Of a stretch of 64,000 nucleotides of DNA, positions 10,901 to 23,700 are shown piece after piece. The translations under genes and the position numbers were made by a program. The stretch is from Diabrotica undecimpunctata (taxonomy: Eukaryota; Arthropoda; Insecta; Coleoptera; Chrysomelidae): positions 13,254,377 to 13,318,376 of the forward strand of contig NC_092810.1 in NCBI RefSeq assembly GCF_040954645.1, in the 5' to 3' direction. Each line of letters opens with the position of its first letter. The stretch's first letter is position 1. The notes under the pieces are model-generated. The model ran no database searches. It had not been told where the DNA came from and saw only the letters and a list, made by a program, of their open reading frames with translations.

Positions 10901-12274
10901 TAAAAACAATCCAACAAAACAAGCACGAGCGAAAGGTACGTATATGTTCGTAGGTATATGGAATAAAAAATCACTCACGCACTGCATATAATTCGCAAAA
11001 GAAATATTCGAGACGCTAATTACTGCCGTAGACGCGGAAACACCGACAAGCCGTAAATTACATGCGATCAAAAACGTACTAAACAAAAAAATTGTTTTCG
11101 TTCGTAATAACTTCACCCTTTCAAGTTAAGTTTCGAATATAATTATATTATTAAAAATCTGGGGAATTCCATCTTAATTATCTTGCAACGAATAGTACCT
11201 TCGGATATGAATTCCAGGTTTTCTAGTAAAGTGATTCAACGCGAAGATTAGTATTGAAATATCCAAAGAGATGTTAATGTTTAAATTCTTATTTTTATTA
11301 ATATAATATAATAATCAACATTAGTCGTGAAAGTTTTAATTGTTTTTTTGCTAAATATGTTAGTATTGAAATATTATCAATATTATATATAACAGTATTA
11401 AAACATTATATTATTATTTAATGAATAAACACCTTACGAATGCCTATAATTTACGACCGTTTTATGAGTTTGAAGCATATTTCGTGCTCTCAACAATTTG
11501 TGAACGAAGAATAGTTAAAAAATATTTTGTTTTAATGATATTTATTTTTGTGATCTTGTAGCATTTTTGGTGATTCTGCTTATAAGTTTTTTTTATAGTA
11601 AAGTTTTTGAACATGATAAATATACATACTCTCTATCTAAATTCTGAAGTTATAAGTATCTAGAGGATAAAGATGAAAGTAGTTATGTGTGCTTAATGTC
11701 TCGAGTAAATATTTTCCAACACTCCGCTTTTGGCAATTTATTTTCAATCGTAAAGTTAATTCAGAAGCGCGCAAAATTTATTAAAATAGGATAGCAGTAT
11801 ATATTTTATTCAGCAGTTCAATATATGTATATTGCTCTTTTTTTAAGGTGCCTACTTGTAAATAAAGACACAGTAGTGTGATTTTATCGCAATCTACATG
11901 TTTATCACTATCTTAATTTTTTTTCTGATAATATCATATTAGAACGGATATTAAATTTGATTGATATTACAACAAATGTTCTAATATTAGGATTGTTGAG
12001 TTTTCATTATCATTAATTATGGTTTTAATAAGAAAAGTCCATTGTAATTCTCGCAATATATGGGCAGTTCGATTTAAGGCAGAGTACCTCGATTAAATCA
12101 TATATTTCTTGTTCACTTCTTTCTTTTCGGTCCTTGAATCATAAATGTCCATCAACTCAACCAATAGAACACACAGTTAATTTCTCTGTTACTCAGGTAA
12201 GCAATTCCTATCTGTACCATCCACGTTGCGGGATTAGACGTCCCTAGCTTCAGTAGACCGTAGCTACTCTTTTT
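10901..12274. other. AT-rich unassigned DNA
   Basis: No gene or clear repeat is seen. The frame to 11116 on the minus strand extends the DDE pseudogene upstream of its likely ATG and is probably not translated. Confidence 0.35.
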
Positions 12275-12600
12275 CTCTTCTTCTTCTTTTTCTGTAGATA
12301 TGACTCTATCTGTTTTTCAATGTGCCTCCAGTAAAATGTCATTCCATTGCCTTCGTGGTCTTCTTACTTATAGTCTTCCTATTGGAGAATGATCTCTTAC
12401 TGTCTTTACCCCTTTATTTATTTTCATTCGGCTTATAAGATTGCTCCACTTTACTCTTCTATTTCTTACCCAGTTCGTGATGTTCTCCATCTTGCATCTA
12501 CGTCGAATATCTATACTTCTAGCTCTGTCCCATAGTGTCTTGCCATTAATTTTTCCATCTCTGCCGTTTCTTATATCCTGTTTGTCCTTTTTTTCACTGC
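12275..12600 (-). pseudogene. LINE C-terminal fragment (RTE-like)
   Basis: On the minus strand the sequence reads KINGKTLWDRARSIDIRR, then NITNWVRNRRVKWSNLISRM, then RRPRRQWNDILLEAH. This is the Lys/Arg/Trp-rich tail found downstream of RT in the LINEs of this window. It ends in TTC/CTT repeats at 12270-12292 that correspond to a GAA-type tail. Only the last ~100 codons remain, with at least two stops. Confidence 0.65.
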
Positions 12601-13297
12601 CTAGGGTGATTGCAGGGTAGATTAAGTAGCTCTGTGGTTATTTTGAGCCCTGATAAAATGTGAAGGGTGGTTGGCAAGGTTAGCAACCTATCGATCGTAA
12701 AAACGAATACTGCTCAAACAAACCTAGTACAGTTCTACCAGAAAAATCGGTAATAAAAAATATCTGGTTCCAGTTGACTAAAAGAAGCTTAAAAATCGTT
12801 ACCAAATAGGTTTAAGTTAACTAAGACAGCTTGAAAAATTCCTTTAATTGCTGGAAAACAAAAGCAATTTGACAATAAAAACAATCAAATGGGTATATTT
12901 CTACAAGAAGCGCTACCTATATCAAATAAATAGTGTAATAATATATTTACCAATAAGACTATATCGGTCAATACTGCGTAAAATCATCATCTTATTACTG
13001 GTACACATTATAAGAAAACAACATTCCTTGCTTAGAAACATTTGACAGAGGCCAAAGCACTTAAAAATAAAAAAAAAATTTGTTAAAATCCTTTATAAAA
13101 GGTATATAAATTAAAAAAACCCAAACGGGCTATGTCATAAAGACATAACGTTTTCGGAATCCATATTCCATCATCAGTGTCTAGGTGTACATGTTTTGAG
13201 CCACTAAATATCTGGGTAAAAACCCGTTAAAAGTTATATGTTACAATTTAGTTTACATTATTTAGTCTTATATTTTAGGATGTTAAAGTTACCAGTG
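12601..13297. other. Unassigned, with a possible dispersed repeat at 13080-13230
   Basis: No coding evidence; the 65-codon frame at 12848-13045 is composed of AT-rich codons and looks fortuitous. The block at about 13080-13230 (CGGGCTATGTCATAAAGACA ... TTTTCGGAATCC) has a structured, repeat-like look, but I cannot name it. Confidence 0.3.
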
Positions 13298-13790
13298 ATT
13301 CTTTGCTTTGTGATTCTCGAATAAAACTCGAAATTCGACTACGTTTATCAAAATACTACGTCTGGTCGACTCTTTTATATGCAGTTGAAAGGTGGACCCT
13401 TAAAACATCAACCATAAATAAATTAGAGTCCTTTAAAATGTGGATCTACCGAAGAATACTCAAAATTTCATGGACATCGCATACCTCAAACGAAGAAGTG
13501 CTGCATAGAATAGGCAAGGAAAGAGAACTTTTTAACACAGTAAAAGTTAGAAAAACATCATACCTAGGCCACATACTGAGAAATAATAAGTACCAATATG
13601 CCCAACTTATAGTGAAAGGAAAAATCGAGGGAAAGAGTGGCCTAGGAAGGAAAAGACTATCGTGGCTCAGAAACATCCGACAATGGACAGGGCTAAATTT
13701 TGAACAGCTAATAAGAACAGCTGAAAATAGAGAAGAGTTTAAAATTGTAGTAGCCAACCTCCATTGAGGAGAGGACACTTTAAGAAGAAG
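13298..13790 (+). mobile_element. 5'-truncated RTE-like LINE, 13-bp TSD
   Basis: Only the C-terminal domain remains, open from 13303 to 13767: LLYAVERWTLK, MWIYRRILKISWTS, SYLGHILRN and GLGRKRLSWLRNIRQW. It has an AGAAGAAG 3' tail. AAAGTTACCAGTG at 13285-13297 and AAAGTTACTAGTG at 13791-13803 flank it as a 13-bp target duplication with one change, fixing both boundaries. Non-autonomous because the RT is absent. Confidence 0.85.
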
Positions 13791-13899
13791 AAAGTTACTA
13801 GTGGATATGATTTGATAACATGGCAACGTACGACTTCGCATGAAGTTGCTGGTCCTGAGACGAAGTGTCTATGAGGACTTGATGAGAGCAACTATCAAT

Positions 13900-14343
13900 G
13901 ATTAGACAAGTCATTTGACCAATGCGTTCTTCCTATTATGACATAAGGAGCAGAAACTCTCACGCTCACAAAAACAACAGCACTAAAAATGCGAGTGGCA
14001 CAAAGGCGCATGGAAAGATCAATTCCCGGCGTGACAAAAAAAGACAAAATAAGGAATCAAGACTTAAGGAAAAGAACAGGTATCAGTGATGTCGTCGAAC
14101 GTATAGCCAAGCTAAAATGGAATTGGGCAAGTCACATAGCGAGACTGAAAGACACAAGATGGACTAGAAAACTAATTGACTGGCGCCCACGAGAAGACAA
14201 ACGCAGCAGAGGGCGACCACCAACACGCTGGATGGACGACATTGGACGAATATCCAAGAAATGGTAACAAGAAGCACAAAACCGTGAAGAGTGGCGAAAA
14301 ATGGGAGAGACCTACGTCCAGTAGTGGACAGAAGAGGTTGCAT
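13900..14343 (+). pseudogene. LINE C-terminal fragment, second RTE-like family
   Basis: DKSFDQCVLPIMT, then LTLTKTTALKMRVAQRRMER, IAKLKWNWASHIARLKD, RGRPPTRWMDDIGRI and GETYVQ followed by a TAG where relatives have a Trp (WTEE). It differs in family from the copy just upstream (its tail motif is RWxDD rather than SWLRNxR) and matches the copies at 16385-16642 and 24996-26641. It ends in a short TGATGATGA run. Stops at 14265 and 14323 mark it as dead. Confidence 0.7.
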
Positions 14344-14705
14344 GATGATGACCCTTTTACACCTTTTGACACATATTTATACATGTGTATATATTAACAT
14401 AGTTGTATAAATATATTATAAAGGTTATATACATTTAATAAGCTTATACCTTTATACCTTTCGTAAAAATTGTAAATTTTCTTTTATTTTTTGACTATCG
14501 TGTTAGGTAGATAATATTTAGTTTATCGTTTATATTAGGTTATAATGTTACTTGGTCACATTTTACGTATATGTTATCTATCGCAATACCGTAAATTTGC
14601 CTTGTCCTTCTCAACTTGTCTTGGCGATTGTTCTCACATGCTTTCATGTTTCACAGTTCTAATGCAAACTCAATACAGCCAGTTTACATCGTGGAAAGGG
14701 CAGTA
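14344..14705. other. AT-rich unassigned DNA
   Basis: Nothing recognisable; no open frame of note. Confidence 0.35.
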
Positions 14706-15263
14706 AAGCATGTTTAAAATTACCTTAATTATTCCTTTTAGAAAATTACTTTCACGCCACCTATGTCTATATATTTTGCTAGATGTCTTAAAAATAACCC
14801 ATAAGCAACGAGCAATTTGTCATGCCTGTTCACAACAACGAAATGGCTCACAATATGTTCCTTGCCCTTATTATCTTTCGTTAGTTAAATAGAAACCCTT
14901 CCTCCTAACAATGAAGTTAGTTTCTATTGTCGAACAACCCAGTTTACTTTCTAAGCAAAGCGGAGATGTTGGTCTTCTATGAAATAATCTTTCCTATCGA
15001 GAGAAAGTAGAAGTTATAGAAAATAAGGCCACACCGGACTTGTCAATTAAGTACCATTTTCGCGTGGCACTCTTCGGCCAATACTCCCACTCTTTTTTTT
15101 ATCCCTAGCTGGTCGAAATATCCAACATCGAGTTCATTTTCGTTGTTGTGAACAGGCATGACAAATCACTCTTTGCTTATGGGTTACTTTTAAGGCATCT
15201 AGACATAGGTGGCGTGAAAGTAATTTTCTAAGAGGAATAATTAAGGAAATTTTAAACATGCTT
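14706..15263. repeat. 558-bp foldback with ~130-145-bp inverted arms
   Basis: The left arm starts AAGCATGTTTAAAAT (14706) and the right arm ends ATTTTAAACATGCTT (15263). The arms stay paired through TACTTTCACGCCACCTATGT, TCTAGATGCCTTAAAA-like and TGTCATGCCTGTTCACAACA, with scattered mismatches and small gaps. The ~280-bp centre is unpaired and non-coding. No target duplication is evident. It abuts and probably truncates the Jockey-like relic to its right. Either a non-autonomous foldback element or two inverted copies of one repeat. Confidence 0.7.
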
Positions 15264-16350
15264 CAAACAGATTGACAAGATTGCTTAATTTCAATAGTAT
15301 GGTATTTCCAAGATATTTCCTTATCAAAGATCATTCCTAAAAATTATAAGTGTTTCACATAAGTTGATTTGTTTCCATATAACTGAAGATCTGGATTTGT
15401 AGTTCCGTGGCCGTTTTTTTGAAAATAAAATACATTTGGTTTTGGTTGTAGAAAATTGCAATCCCACAGCAATTTTTTTCTGTTTTTCTGTGTAGGACGA
15501 TAATTTTTTTTTCTTGAATATATAACAAAATCATCAGAGTATAATTTTGTTTATAGTTTTGTTTATCGCTAAGAACAGTGTTGCACTAACAACGGATCAT
15601 TGATGTGTTCCATTTGTTTGGTTTTTAGTGCTAGATATTGTATCATTTATCTTAACCTTAAATTGTCTTTTGTTAAGAAAACTATGAATAGAATATGGTA
15701 TGTTACCTTTGACACCCCAATGACTAAGTGTGTTAAGGATGGCGTATCTTCAAGCCATGTCAAAAGCTTTTGTTACATCGAAAAAGACAACCAGACATTT
15801 CTGTTCAATTGCAAATGATTAATGTCTTTCGGACTCCAGGTCTATTAAATTATCTATGGTGGATCTATTCCTGCGAAAGCCACTTTGTTCATTAATTATT
15901 AATTTATGATTGTCCAAAAACCATCTTTGTCTATAATTCACCATATTTGGTGAAGAGACATTTTGTGAGAAACTCATTATTTGTCCAAATTGTATAGGTT
16001 AAGAAGATATTCTTTGCCATTATCTGGTAGATTTTGTAAGAAAATTACAGGAATATCGTCTGGTCGTGGCGCCGATTTTTTGCTGATACTTAAAGAGTGA
16101 TTAAGCTCTTCCATGGTAAATGTTGTATTAATAATATCATCTTCAATGCAATCAAAATCTATTAACTGATTTTCCGAAATCATCTTAGGATTGATAAACT
16201 CTTTAGAAAATTTGTTATTGTTGGAGTTCATTTCAAATTGTTTTGCTAGTAGTTCTGCTATGTCGTTATTAGATGTTATTATCTGTTTATTTTTGCATAG
16301 GATTGGAATCCTTTTATGCGTAGTGCTTGCAGATATTTTTTAACGTTTTT
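15264..16350 (-). pseudogene. Jockey/CR1-like LINE reverse transcriptase relic
   Basis: Minus-strand reading gives, in order: ELLAKQFEMNSNNNKFS and KKSAPRPDDIPVIFLQNLP (15977-16290), INEQSGFRRNRSTIDNLIDL, FFDVTKAFDMA with catalytic Asp followed by a TGA in place of Trp, HWGVKGNIPYSI, LYSDDFVIYSR (YSDD in the YADD position, about 15535) and FLGMIFDKEISWKYH near 15320. Motif spacing suits a Jockey-type RT. Multiple frameshifts and stops show a relic. It is a different clade from the RTE-like copies. Its 3' end is lost at the inverted repeat. Confidence 0.78.
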
Positions 16351-16384
16351 CTATACGGTGCTTATAGGCATTTTGGTATTAATT

Positions 16385-16642
16385 ATCATTCAATCTTCGC
16401 TTATCCACTGCTGGACATAGATCTCCCTCATAATTTTCCATCTATTTCGATCTTGTGCCTCTTGCATCCAATTCCTATGACAACGTTTTAGATCGTCAGT
16501 CCAACGTGTTGGTGGACGACCTCTACTTCGGTAGGCATCATCTCTTGGTCTCCATTCCAGTATCCGCTTTGTCCATCTATTGTCTGTCATTCGAGCCACG
16601 TGACCTGCCCAGTTCCATTTTAGTGTTGCTACTCTCTCTACT
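16385..16642 (-). pseudogene. LINE 3'-end fragment, RTE-like
   Basis: Reads VERVATLKWNWAGHVARMTD, then WTKRILEWRPRDD, RGRPPTRWTDDLKR, WKIMREIYVQQWISED and a stop. Same family as 13900-14343 and 24996-26641. Only the last ~85 codons are present. The sequence breaks cleanly into AT-rich DNA at 16642, typical of 5' truncation during target-primed reverse transcription. Confidence 0.7.
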
Positions 16643-17536
16643 TAATTAATATTAATAGTATTAAGATATTAAGGTATTAATAGAAGACATAAATTCTCGC
16701 CAAGATTGTTTTCTGATATACTTCTTCCTCTGATATATTAAGCAAGACTAAAAATAATATATATTTGAACAATTTAAATAATAAAATATGATGTTACTTT
16801 ACTACATTAAATTGGTATATCGTACGCCACTGGAAAGGATGCGTTATCTCGTAGACATTCATTCGAAAATTTTTCGCGAATCAACCGTTTTGCGCCTACA
16901 ACCTTTTACTGTTAAAAAGTAAACACACAATTTATTCTAAAGTTGAAGATAAACATTTTCTCGAACTCTCAAACTGTTGTTTGTCGTGCTTTTTCACGGA
17001 TCAGAGTTTTCCGCCAATATTCACGCACTATAAATTTTCTCTTTTCCACTGAATTTTTTACCTGTTCGTGTCCCCTCGGTAAATCAGCCAAACTTATTGA
17101 CGTCGAAACCAGATTTCTATCTATAAAGTTGGCATGTAAAAAGTTGTCGATGCTTCAGTGATGCTGATAAGTTTTAAAAGTGGAAAGAACACAAAAAACA
17201 TTATACCATGTGTCTTGTCACAGAATAATCGGCTTAGGTGAGAAAATGGGAAAAACTTTTAAGATGTTTTTTTGTATATTAAAGGACAAATTGTTTCAGG
17301 AAAGCATATTATGTTTGTGTCAACAACGTTACAACTCATGTTAATTTTACACAATATAAGGTACATGAATTTAATAAATATTTTAAAAATATTTGTCTCT
17401 TTCATATTCAAATATAGTTTTAATAATTGTAATATGTGTATTTTGAGCGATCCTTATTTTTTTATATTTAGGCGTTTAAAATTCTCAAATGCTCAAATTA
17501 ATATGCATTTCCCGCCAACTTCATTTTGGTTCAAAT
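16643..17536. other. Unassigned DNA
   Basis: Two short plus frames (16943-17161, 17272-17538) resemble nothing known. On the minus strand 16960-17100 there is a moderately open, charged stretch (LADLPRGHEQVKNSVEKRKF) that I do not recognise. Confidence 0.3.
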
Positions 17537-17549
17537 AGTTTTGTAGACC

Positions 17550-19232
17550 TAACCAACTTGTAGGCTTAACCAACTTCAAAGAAATACAAGAAATAGCAGT
17601 GAGATTTATAACTACTAACAGAGAAGCAAAAAATTATAATGAGATGGAAACAATATTTCGAAGAAAACCTAAATGCAGACAACGAAAATGATCAGAACGA
17701 GACAATATATTATACGGCGGAGCTGCACATCGAAAATCCAAGTTATGAAGAAGTAGTTCAGATAATAAATAAACTAAAAAATAATAAAGCACCAGGAACG
17801 GACGGAATTTCGGCAGAATTATTAAAGCATGGAGGATCCGAACTCTGGGAAAGAATCCATTACCTAATAACATTAATATGGACGAAGGAGCAAATGCCAG
17901 AGGAATGGACAGTTGGCCTCATACAGCCAACATATAAAAAAGGAGATAAGAGGGAATGCCAGAATTATAGGCCAATTACATTGCTAAATGTAATATACAA
18001 AATTCTTTCTGGTATAATCTACAATAGATTATTAGAATACTCCGAAAATATAATTGGTGATTATCAAAATGGATTCAGACCAAATAGAGCCACTACAGAT
18101 AACATATTCATACTAAGAACGATACACAAAAAATCTTATGAATACGACATAGACCTATATAATATGTATATAGACTTTAAACAAGCTTTTGATAGTGTGA
18201 AAAGAGACAAAATGCTGGAAGACCTTTGTAATCTAGGTATACCTAAGAAATACATCAGCCTCATAAAAATGACATTGCAGGGTTCAAAAGCCGCAGTCAG
18301 AGTAGATGGAGAACTGACTCCCTTGTTTAACATCAACATGGGAGTAAAACAGGGAGATGCCCTATCAACCATGCTATTCAACCTAGTTCTTGAGGCAGTC
18401 ATCAGAAAAAACCAATATAACCGGCCATATAAACACCAAATCAGTACAAATTACTGCATATGCAGACGATGTAGCCATCATTAGTAGGAATAAGCCACGA
18501 CTAATGGAAGTGTTCAAACAAATTGATCCTGAAGCAAGAAAAAGAGGTCTCAAAATAAACGAAGCAAAAACGAAGTATATGACAGTCAAAAGAATAACTG
18601 ACAATGAAAACAATATCACAATAGACAACTATACTATCGAACGAGTGGATGCCTTTACATATCTCGGCACAGAAATCAATCAGAATCACTCCGTAAGTAG
18701 CGAAATTAATGCACGTATTTCCAGCGGGAATCGTACATACTATGCTAATAAAAGATTGATGACACCGAAATTATTAAACAAAAGAACCAAAATGGATGTG
18801 AAACTTGGGTAATGACGAAAAAAGATGAAGCCCAACTCAGGACATTCGAGAGAAAAATACTGAGGAAAGTATATGGCTTGGTACAAGAGGAAGATGGCAC
18901 ATGGAGAATCAGGAGAAATGACGAGGTTAATGAGTTAAATGAAGGGTATGACATTGTAAGATTTGTGAAAAGTCAAAGACTGTCATGGCTGGGACATGTG
19001 CAGAGTCAAAACGATGCAAAAACAACAAAGAAAATGTTACAATGGAAGCCCATAGGAAGGCGAAAAAAAGGAAGGCCCAGAACGAGATGGTTGGATGACG
19101 TGGAAGACGACCTGAAAACAATGAACATAAGACAATGGAGAAGAAGGGCACAAGAGAGATCTGAATGGAAGGACATAGCCAGACAGGCAAAGACCCATCC
19201 AGGGTTATGATGCCAAAAGAAGAAGAAGAAGA
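17550..19232 (+). mobile_element. RTE-like LINE with RT, 13-bp TSD, GAA tail
   Basis: Encodes most of a LINE RT: RWKQYFEENL, NNKAPGTDGISAELLKHGG, NYRPITLLNVIYKI, MYIDFKQAFDSVKRDKM (motif A), MGVKQGDALSTMLFN, and after a frameshift near 18405 ITAYADDVAIISR with an intact YADD. The C-terminal domain (ETWVMTKKD, WLGHVQSQN, RGRPRTRWLDDV-like) runs to the stop at 19208-19210. A second shift near 18800 coincides with loss of about 8-9 codons before CETW. It ends in (GAA)n. AGTTTTGTAGACC occurs at 17537-17549 and 19233-19245, an exact 13-bp target duplication. 5' truncated: endonuclease domain absent. The 5' junction carries a short repeat of TAACCAACTT. Confidence 0.9.
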
Positions 19233-19245
19233 AGTTTTGTAGACC

Positions 19246-20192
19246 ACAAAAAACCCTGAATTAAAAAAAAACAAATCAATGTTGTTAACGAATTAAGCGA
19301 GTTGTAGCCAAAAAATGATTTGTGACGATGACCGATAAGTTTGGACATTATACTAGAAGTATGATTCCTTCTTGTCAACCCCAGACCAAAGACCGCTGAC
19401 AGTATAAGCCAAATGTTCACTTGTATTTAAGTACTATTTAAATACAATTCAGAAAAATATATTATAATTAAAATATATGTACTTAAAATATATTAAGACT
19501 AGCATAGTTCAAAGCACAAATGTCTTAGTCAAATTTTGTCATAGTATTATAATATAGCTATAGCATATATAAAAGAATTGTTTAGATTTTTTTCTCCTAT
19601 AATTAGTCCTTGTAGAAAATGTTAAATAAAAAAGTCACAGACTAAGAAATACTTAGGATTTATAATTATTAGTAATTCGGTCATAAATGCTTATTATAAT
19701 CGTCCGTGTCCCTCGTTAGTACAAGAAATAAATTTAAATATTTCAATATTCAGTACGGCGTCTTGAAATCCCCGCTAACCCAAATCGAGGATACGAGCAC
19801 TCCACGAGACGAAACGAAGAAATCTATCGAAATGAATAATGCCAATCCAATTCCAAAATGCGAAAAACGCCTTTCGCATTAACTTGATTCGCCTGCAGTG
19901 TACCGAAGTGAAATTTTTCATCCAATTGAAGTTACTCAGAGACCAGAAGGCCTTTTTCATCATACATTGAGTGAGGGCAAGGTCTCGTAACTTGGCAATA
20001 TCTCTAGGCCAGTCTTTTTATATTTATAATGCATAATGTTTTTCCTTTTCGTGTTTTTACGTTTGTGTAGAATATAAAATAGGACATGTTTATGGGACAA
20101 ATGACACTCCAAAAACCGAATCAGGGTACTGACTGACAGGGTACACGAATAACATCGACGTTAGGGTCCTTCAAGTATTCACGTTATACGTT
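19246..20192. other. Unassigned DNA
   Basis: Mostly AT-rich. 19750-19990 is more balanced in composition and open on the minus strand (62 codons) but matches no family I know; it could be a dispersed repeat. Confidence 0.3.
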
Positions 20193-20747
20193 TTATAATA
20201 AGTTGGTGCTGTTGAAATTTATGCCTCTAAATTTAGATCCGTACTCATAGTCACTGTCGTCGGCATCTTAATTTAAATCGTAAATAATGACTGAGTTATT
20301 GCTTTAGTGCGATTTTCACGCATCCAATATTATTTTATTAACTTTTCACATTTCCTTACAGTTTTTTTCCCAAATTGCAGGAGTAGCAGTCTTCACTGTT
20401 TCAAGTCATGTTTCCAAACCTACTCCGTCACTGTAACAGTTACTTTCAAATAGTTATCGTATTGAATTTTGTATATTCCCCAAATATGTTCAATAAAATT
20501 GAATTTACAATGTAAAGGGGACAATCTTAACACCTTATCACCAAATTTATGTATAATCTCGTCTTGTCGAAATTAAATATTTTCATTCGGTAACATTTGT
20601 TCTATTTTATATACTGCCAGGAATTTATTGGTTGTTTATTTAAAATTTTCAAACGGGTTGTAGTATTATCCAAAACTAAAACAGATGCTTCATCTAAACT
20701 TGGAAGCAGTTTTTCTTTTAACCGTTTCACATACATTTATATACATA
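20193..20747 (-). pseudogene. Mariner/IS630-like DDE transposase relic, C-terminal part
   Basis: Minus-strand reading from the Tigger junction at 20747 gives MYVKRLKEKLLPSLDEASV, VLVLDNTTTRL (second catalytic Asp), LRLSPLHCKFNFIEHIWGI (third acidic residue), AIWEKNCKEM, and an acidic DADDSDYEYGS tail ending at a stop near 20193. Several stops and shifts. The same motif order is seen in the separate copy at 9598-10900, so both belong to one transposase group. Its N-terminal part lies on the far side of the Tigger element at 23931-24165. Confidence 0.68.
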
Positions 20748-23700
20748 GGGTAAAACGCCAGTTATTGGACACGAGACAGTTATTGGACATTACAGTGTTA
20801 ACTTACGAGAATAAGATTTCTGCAAGTGCAAACAAGAGTATATTTCACTAGGTGGCACTACTCGTTTCTATATTACGTTCATTCTTATGTCTATGTTCTG
20901 CCTTTAACGGGTTCTGTGATTTTGGCGGTAAATATTTTTAGGTTATGTGAGTGAAGTGACGTTTAAGCATTGTGTTAAGCATCTGCTCTGACTTTTTTTT
21001 AAAACTACGTGGTATTTTTAAGGTAAGATTGTATTTTTATTTAAAAGGGTGTAGTAAAGGCACTTATAGTCCCTAAGGTAGATCTGGTACAGTAATAGGG
21101 ATTTTAATTCGGATTTAATTACATCTGTCCAATAACTAAACTAGAAAACTTGCTTAATTCTATTATGGGACACCTGTCCAATCACTAGAGAACTACACTT
21201 ACCACATATTTCTACAATTTTCAACGGATTTACGTATAATTAACTGGAGATAGTAGTAAAATTAATTTAGTAATCGATTTGACAGTTATTGGACAGCTGT
21301 CCAATAACTAACTTTGACCGTCCAATCACTAAAAATGGATTTTTTAGGATTGTAGTAAAATACCTAAACTTAGAAAATATGATAAGATGAAACTTAAACT
21401 TTAAATAAAGGATGTCCAAAATGGCACTGAATCATATAGAACAGCTGAAAAAAAATATGGAATTCCGAAGTCCACTATAGAATTTAAATTAAAACATCCG
21501 GAACATAAAGATACACTTACACCGTCTCCTATTTTAACTTGCGAGGAGGAGAATACTCTGGTTAGGTAAATTCATTTAATTTATCTTAACCCATAGCATT
21601 ATTTTATTTTCAATTCAATATTCATTCAATATTCCAGATGGATACAAGAAACTGCTTCAAAGGGTTTCCCCAAAAAGGCTATCGATTTAAAAAGCAGCGT
21701 GCAAAAATTTTTAATCGAAAATCCGCGCCCCAATAACTTTAAAGATAATCGACCTGGAGATGGATGGTTAAAAGTAAGTCACCAAAAAAATGTATTTTAA
21801 TCTGTATTCATCGTTTGATTTTTTTTAGGGATTTTTGAAGCGACATCCAGGGGTTTCTAGAAGGACAAGTGAAGGTGTGACGGCAGCTAGCTCTTGTGTA
21901 TCTGAACGAGACATCAAAAACTGGTTTAAAAATATTGAAACCTATGTTAAAGAAAAACATTTAGAAGCAGTTCTAACTGATCCATCAAGAATTTTTAATG
22001 GAGATGAGTCAGGATTTCAAATATGTCCATCTACTGGAAAAGTATTTGCTATGAATGGTTTCAAAAATGTTTATAACGTTGAAAATAGCTCTTCAAAAGA
22101 AAACGTCACTGTGATGTTTACGTTTTCAGCAGATGGTAAAATTTGCGTGCCTATGGTTATTTATCCTTATCAACGTATTCCTGAAAAGGTTGCTAAAGGT
22201 ATTAATCCTAAATGGGGTGTGGGCAGAAGCGATAATGGATGGATGACGGCAGAGACATTCTATCAGTATATTGCGAATGTTTTTTACCCACACTTAATTG
22301 AAAATAATATTAAGCTTCCAGTTATTCTTTTTGTAGATGGGCAGAAGAGTCACTTAAGTTACCAATTAAGTCTATTGTGTAATGAACTGCAGATTGAAGT
22401 GATTGCACTTTATCCTAACGCCACAAGGATTTTAAAACCCTGTGACGTTTCTATTTTCCGTCCATTAAAAGAAGCTTGGCGGCAATCAGTGAGAGAATGG
22501 GAAGAACAGCATCCAGGAGGGGTAGTGAATAAGGTTGTATTTGCTTCTATATTGGAGCAAGCTATAAAAAAAGCTGTAAAACTGAAACAGTAGTAAATGG
22601 TTTCAAGGCTTGCGGATTGTTTCCATTTAATGCAGATGCTATTGACTACACAAAATGTTTAGGCAAAGAAGTAGTAAAAAATTTAATCATTTCAGATTAT
22701 CAAAAGAAACCCAAGATGGACTATAATACTTTTGTAAATATCTTAGGTCCTGAAAAAGTTCATAGCTTAGAGAATTTAAAAGAAAATCCAAAGAATAATC
22801 TACCTAGCGATGTAATTTGAATTTGTTGTTCAAAATTTGGAATTTTTTTGAACATGATCCAAAACATTCGGATAACCCAATGGTTCTAAAAAATAGAGAC
22901 ACAAACATTAATATTATTCAAAATGTGGTTATCACATCTCCCGTTAAAAATACTGAAATAAAAACATCAGAACAGGGTGGTATTGAAAATGTAAATATTT
23001 CTGATAGTAGCAGTACTAATGATATCCATTTTCAACAATATAAAACTAATGTTCATGACTTACCCTCTACAAGTAAAATTATTGTTAAACACGAATTGTT
23101 GGGTAACTTTTTAACTTCTCCTACTGTACCGGAAAGAAAAAATAAACGTAACACGGAACGACTTCCTTTTGCTATTACATCTGCACGATATCAAGAAATG
23201 TCACGGAAAAAGGGGGAGATAAAAGAAGAGCAGGATAAACAAAAACAAGAAAGGAAACGGAAAAGAGAAGAAAAATTAACCATAAACCAATGTAGCAAGA
23301 AAAAGAATTCAAAAAAAGTCAAATGATTTGTTCAAATGATATTCAATTGAACAAATTAAAATGCGATGACTGTAATCTTTATTATCACGAATCTTGTATT
23401 CCTGTTAATCATAGACAGCATATACCTAACGATGGTGATCTATTTATATGTCACAACTGCTTCAATCTCCAGGATAGTGATTCTGATGCTAATAACAGTA
23501 ACCAAGACAGTGAGGATGAAGACATTGACGAACTTTTCACTCAATACAAAGAAGCACAAAAGCATTTATAAAATTTAATTGTGTCAACTGTATATAGGTA
23601 CCCCATACCGCACAGAAATCTTAGGTTTTTCCTGTAATTTTCATTTGTTTCTAGTTTTTTATTGTATTAAAGCAGTCGTCCAATAACTAATTTTGAGTGT

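Noticed and set aside
12848..13045. 65-codon plus frame
   Set aside because: Composition is typical of AT-rich random sequence (Ile, Tyr, Lys, Leu); no homology pattern.
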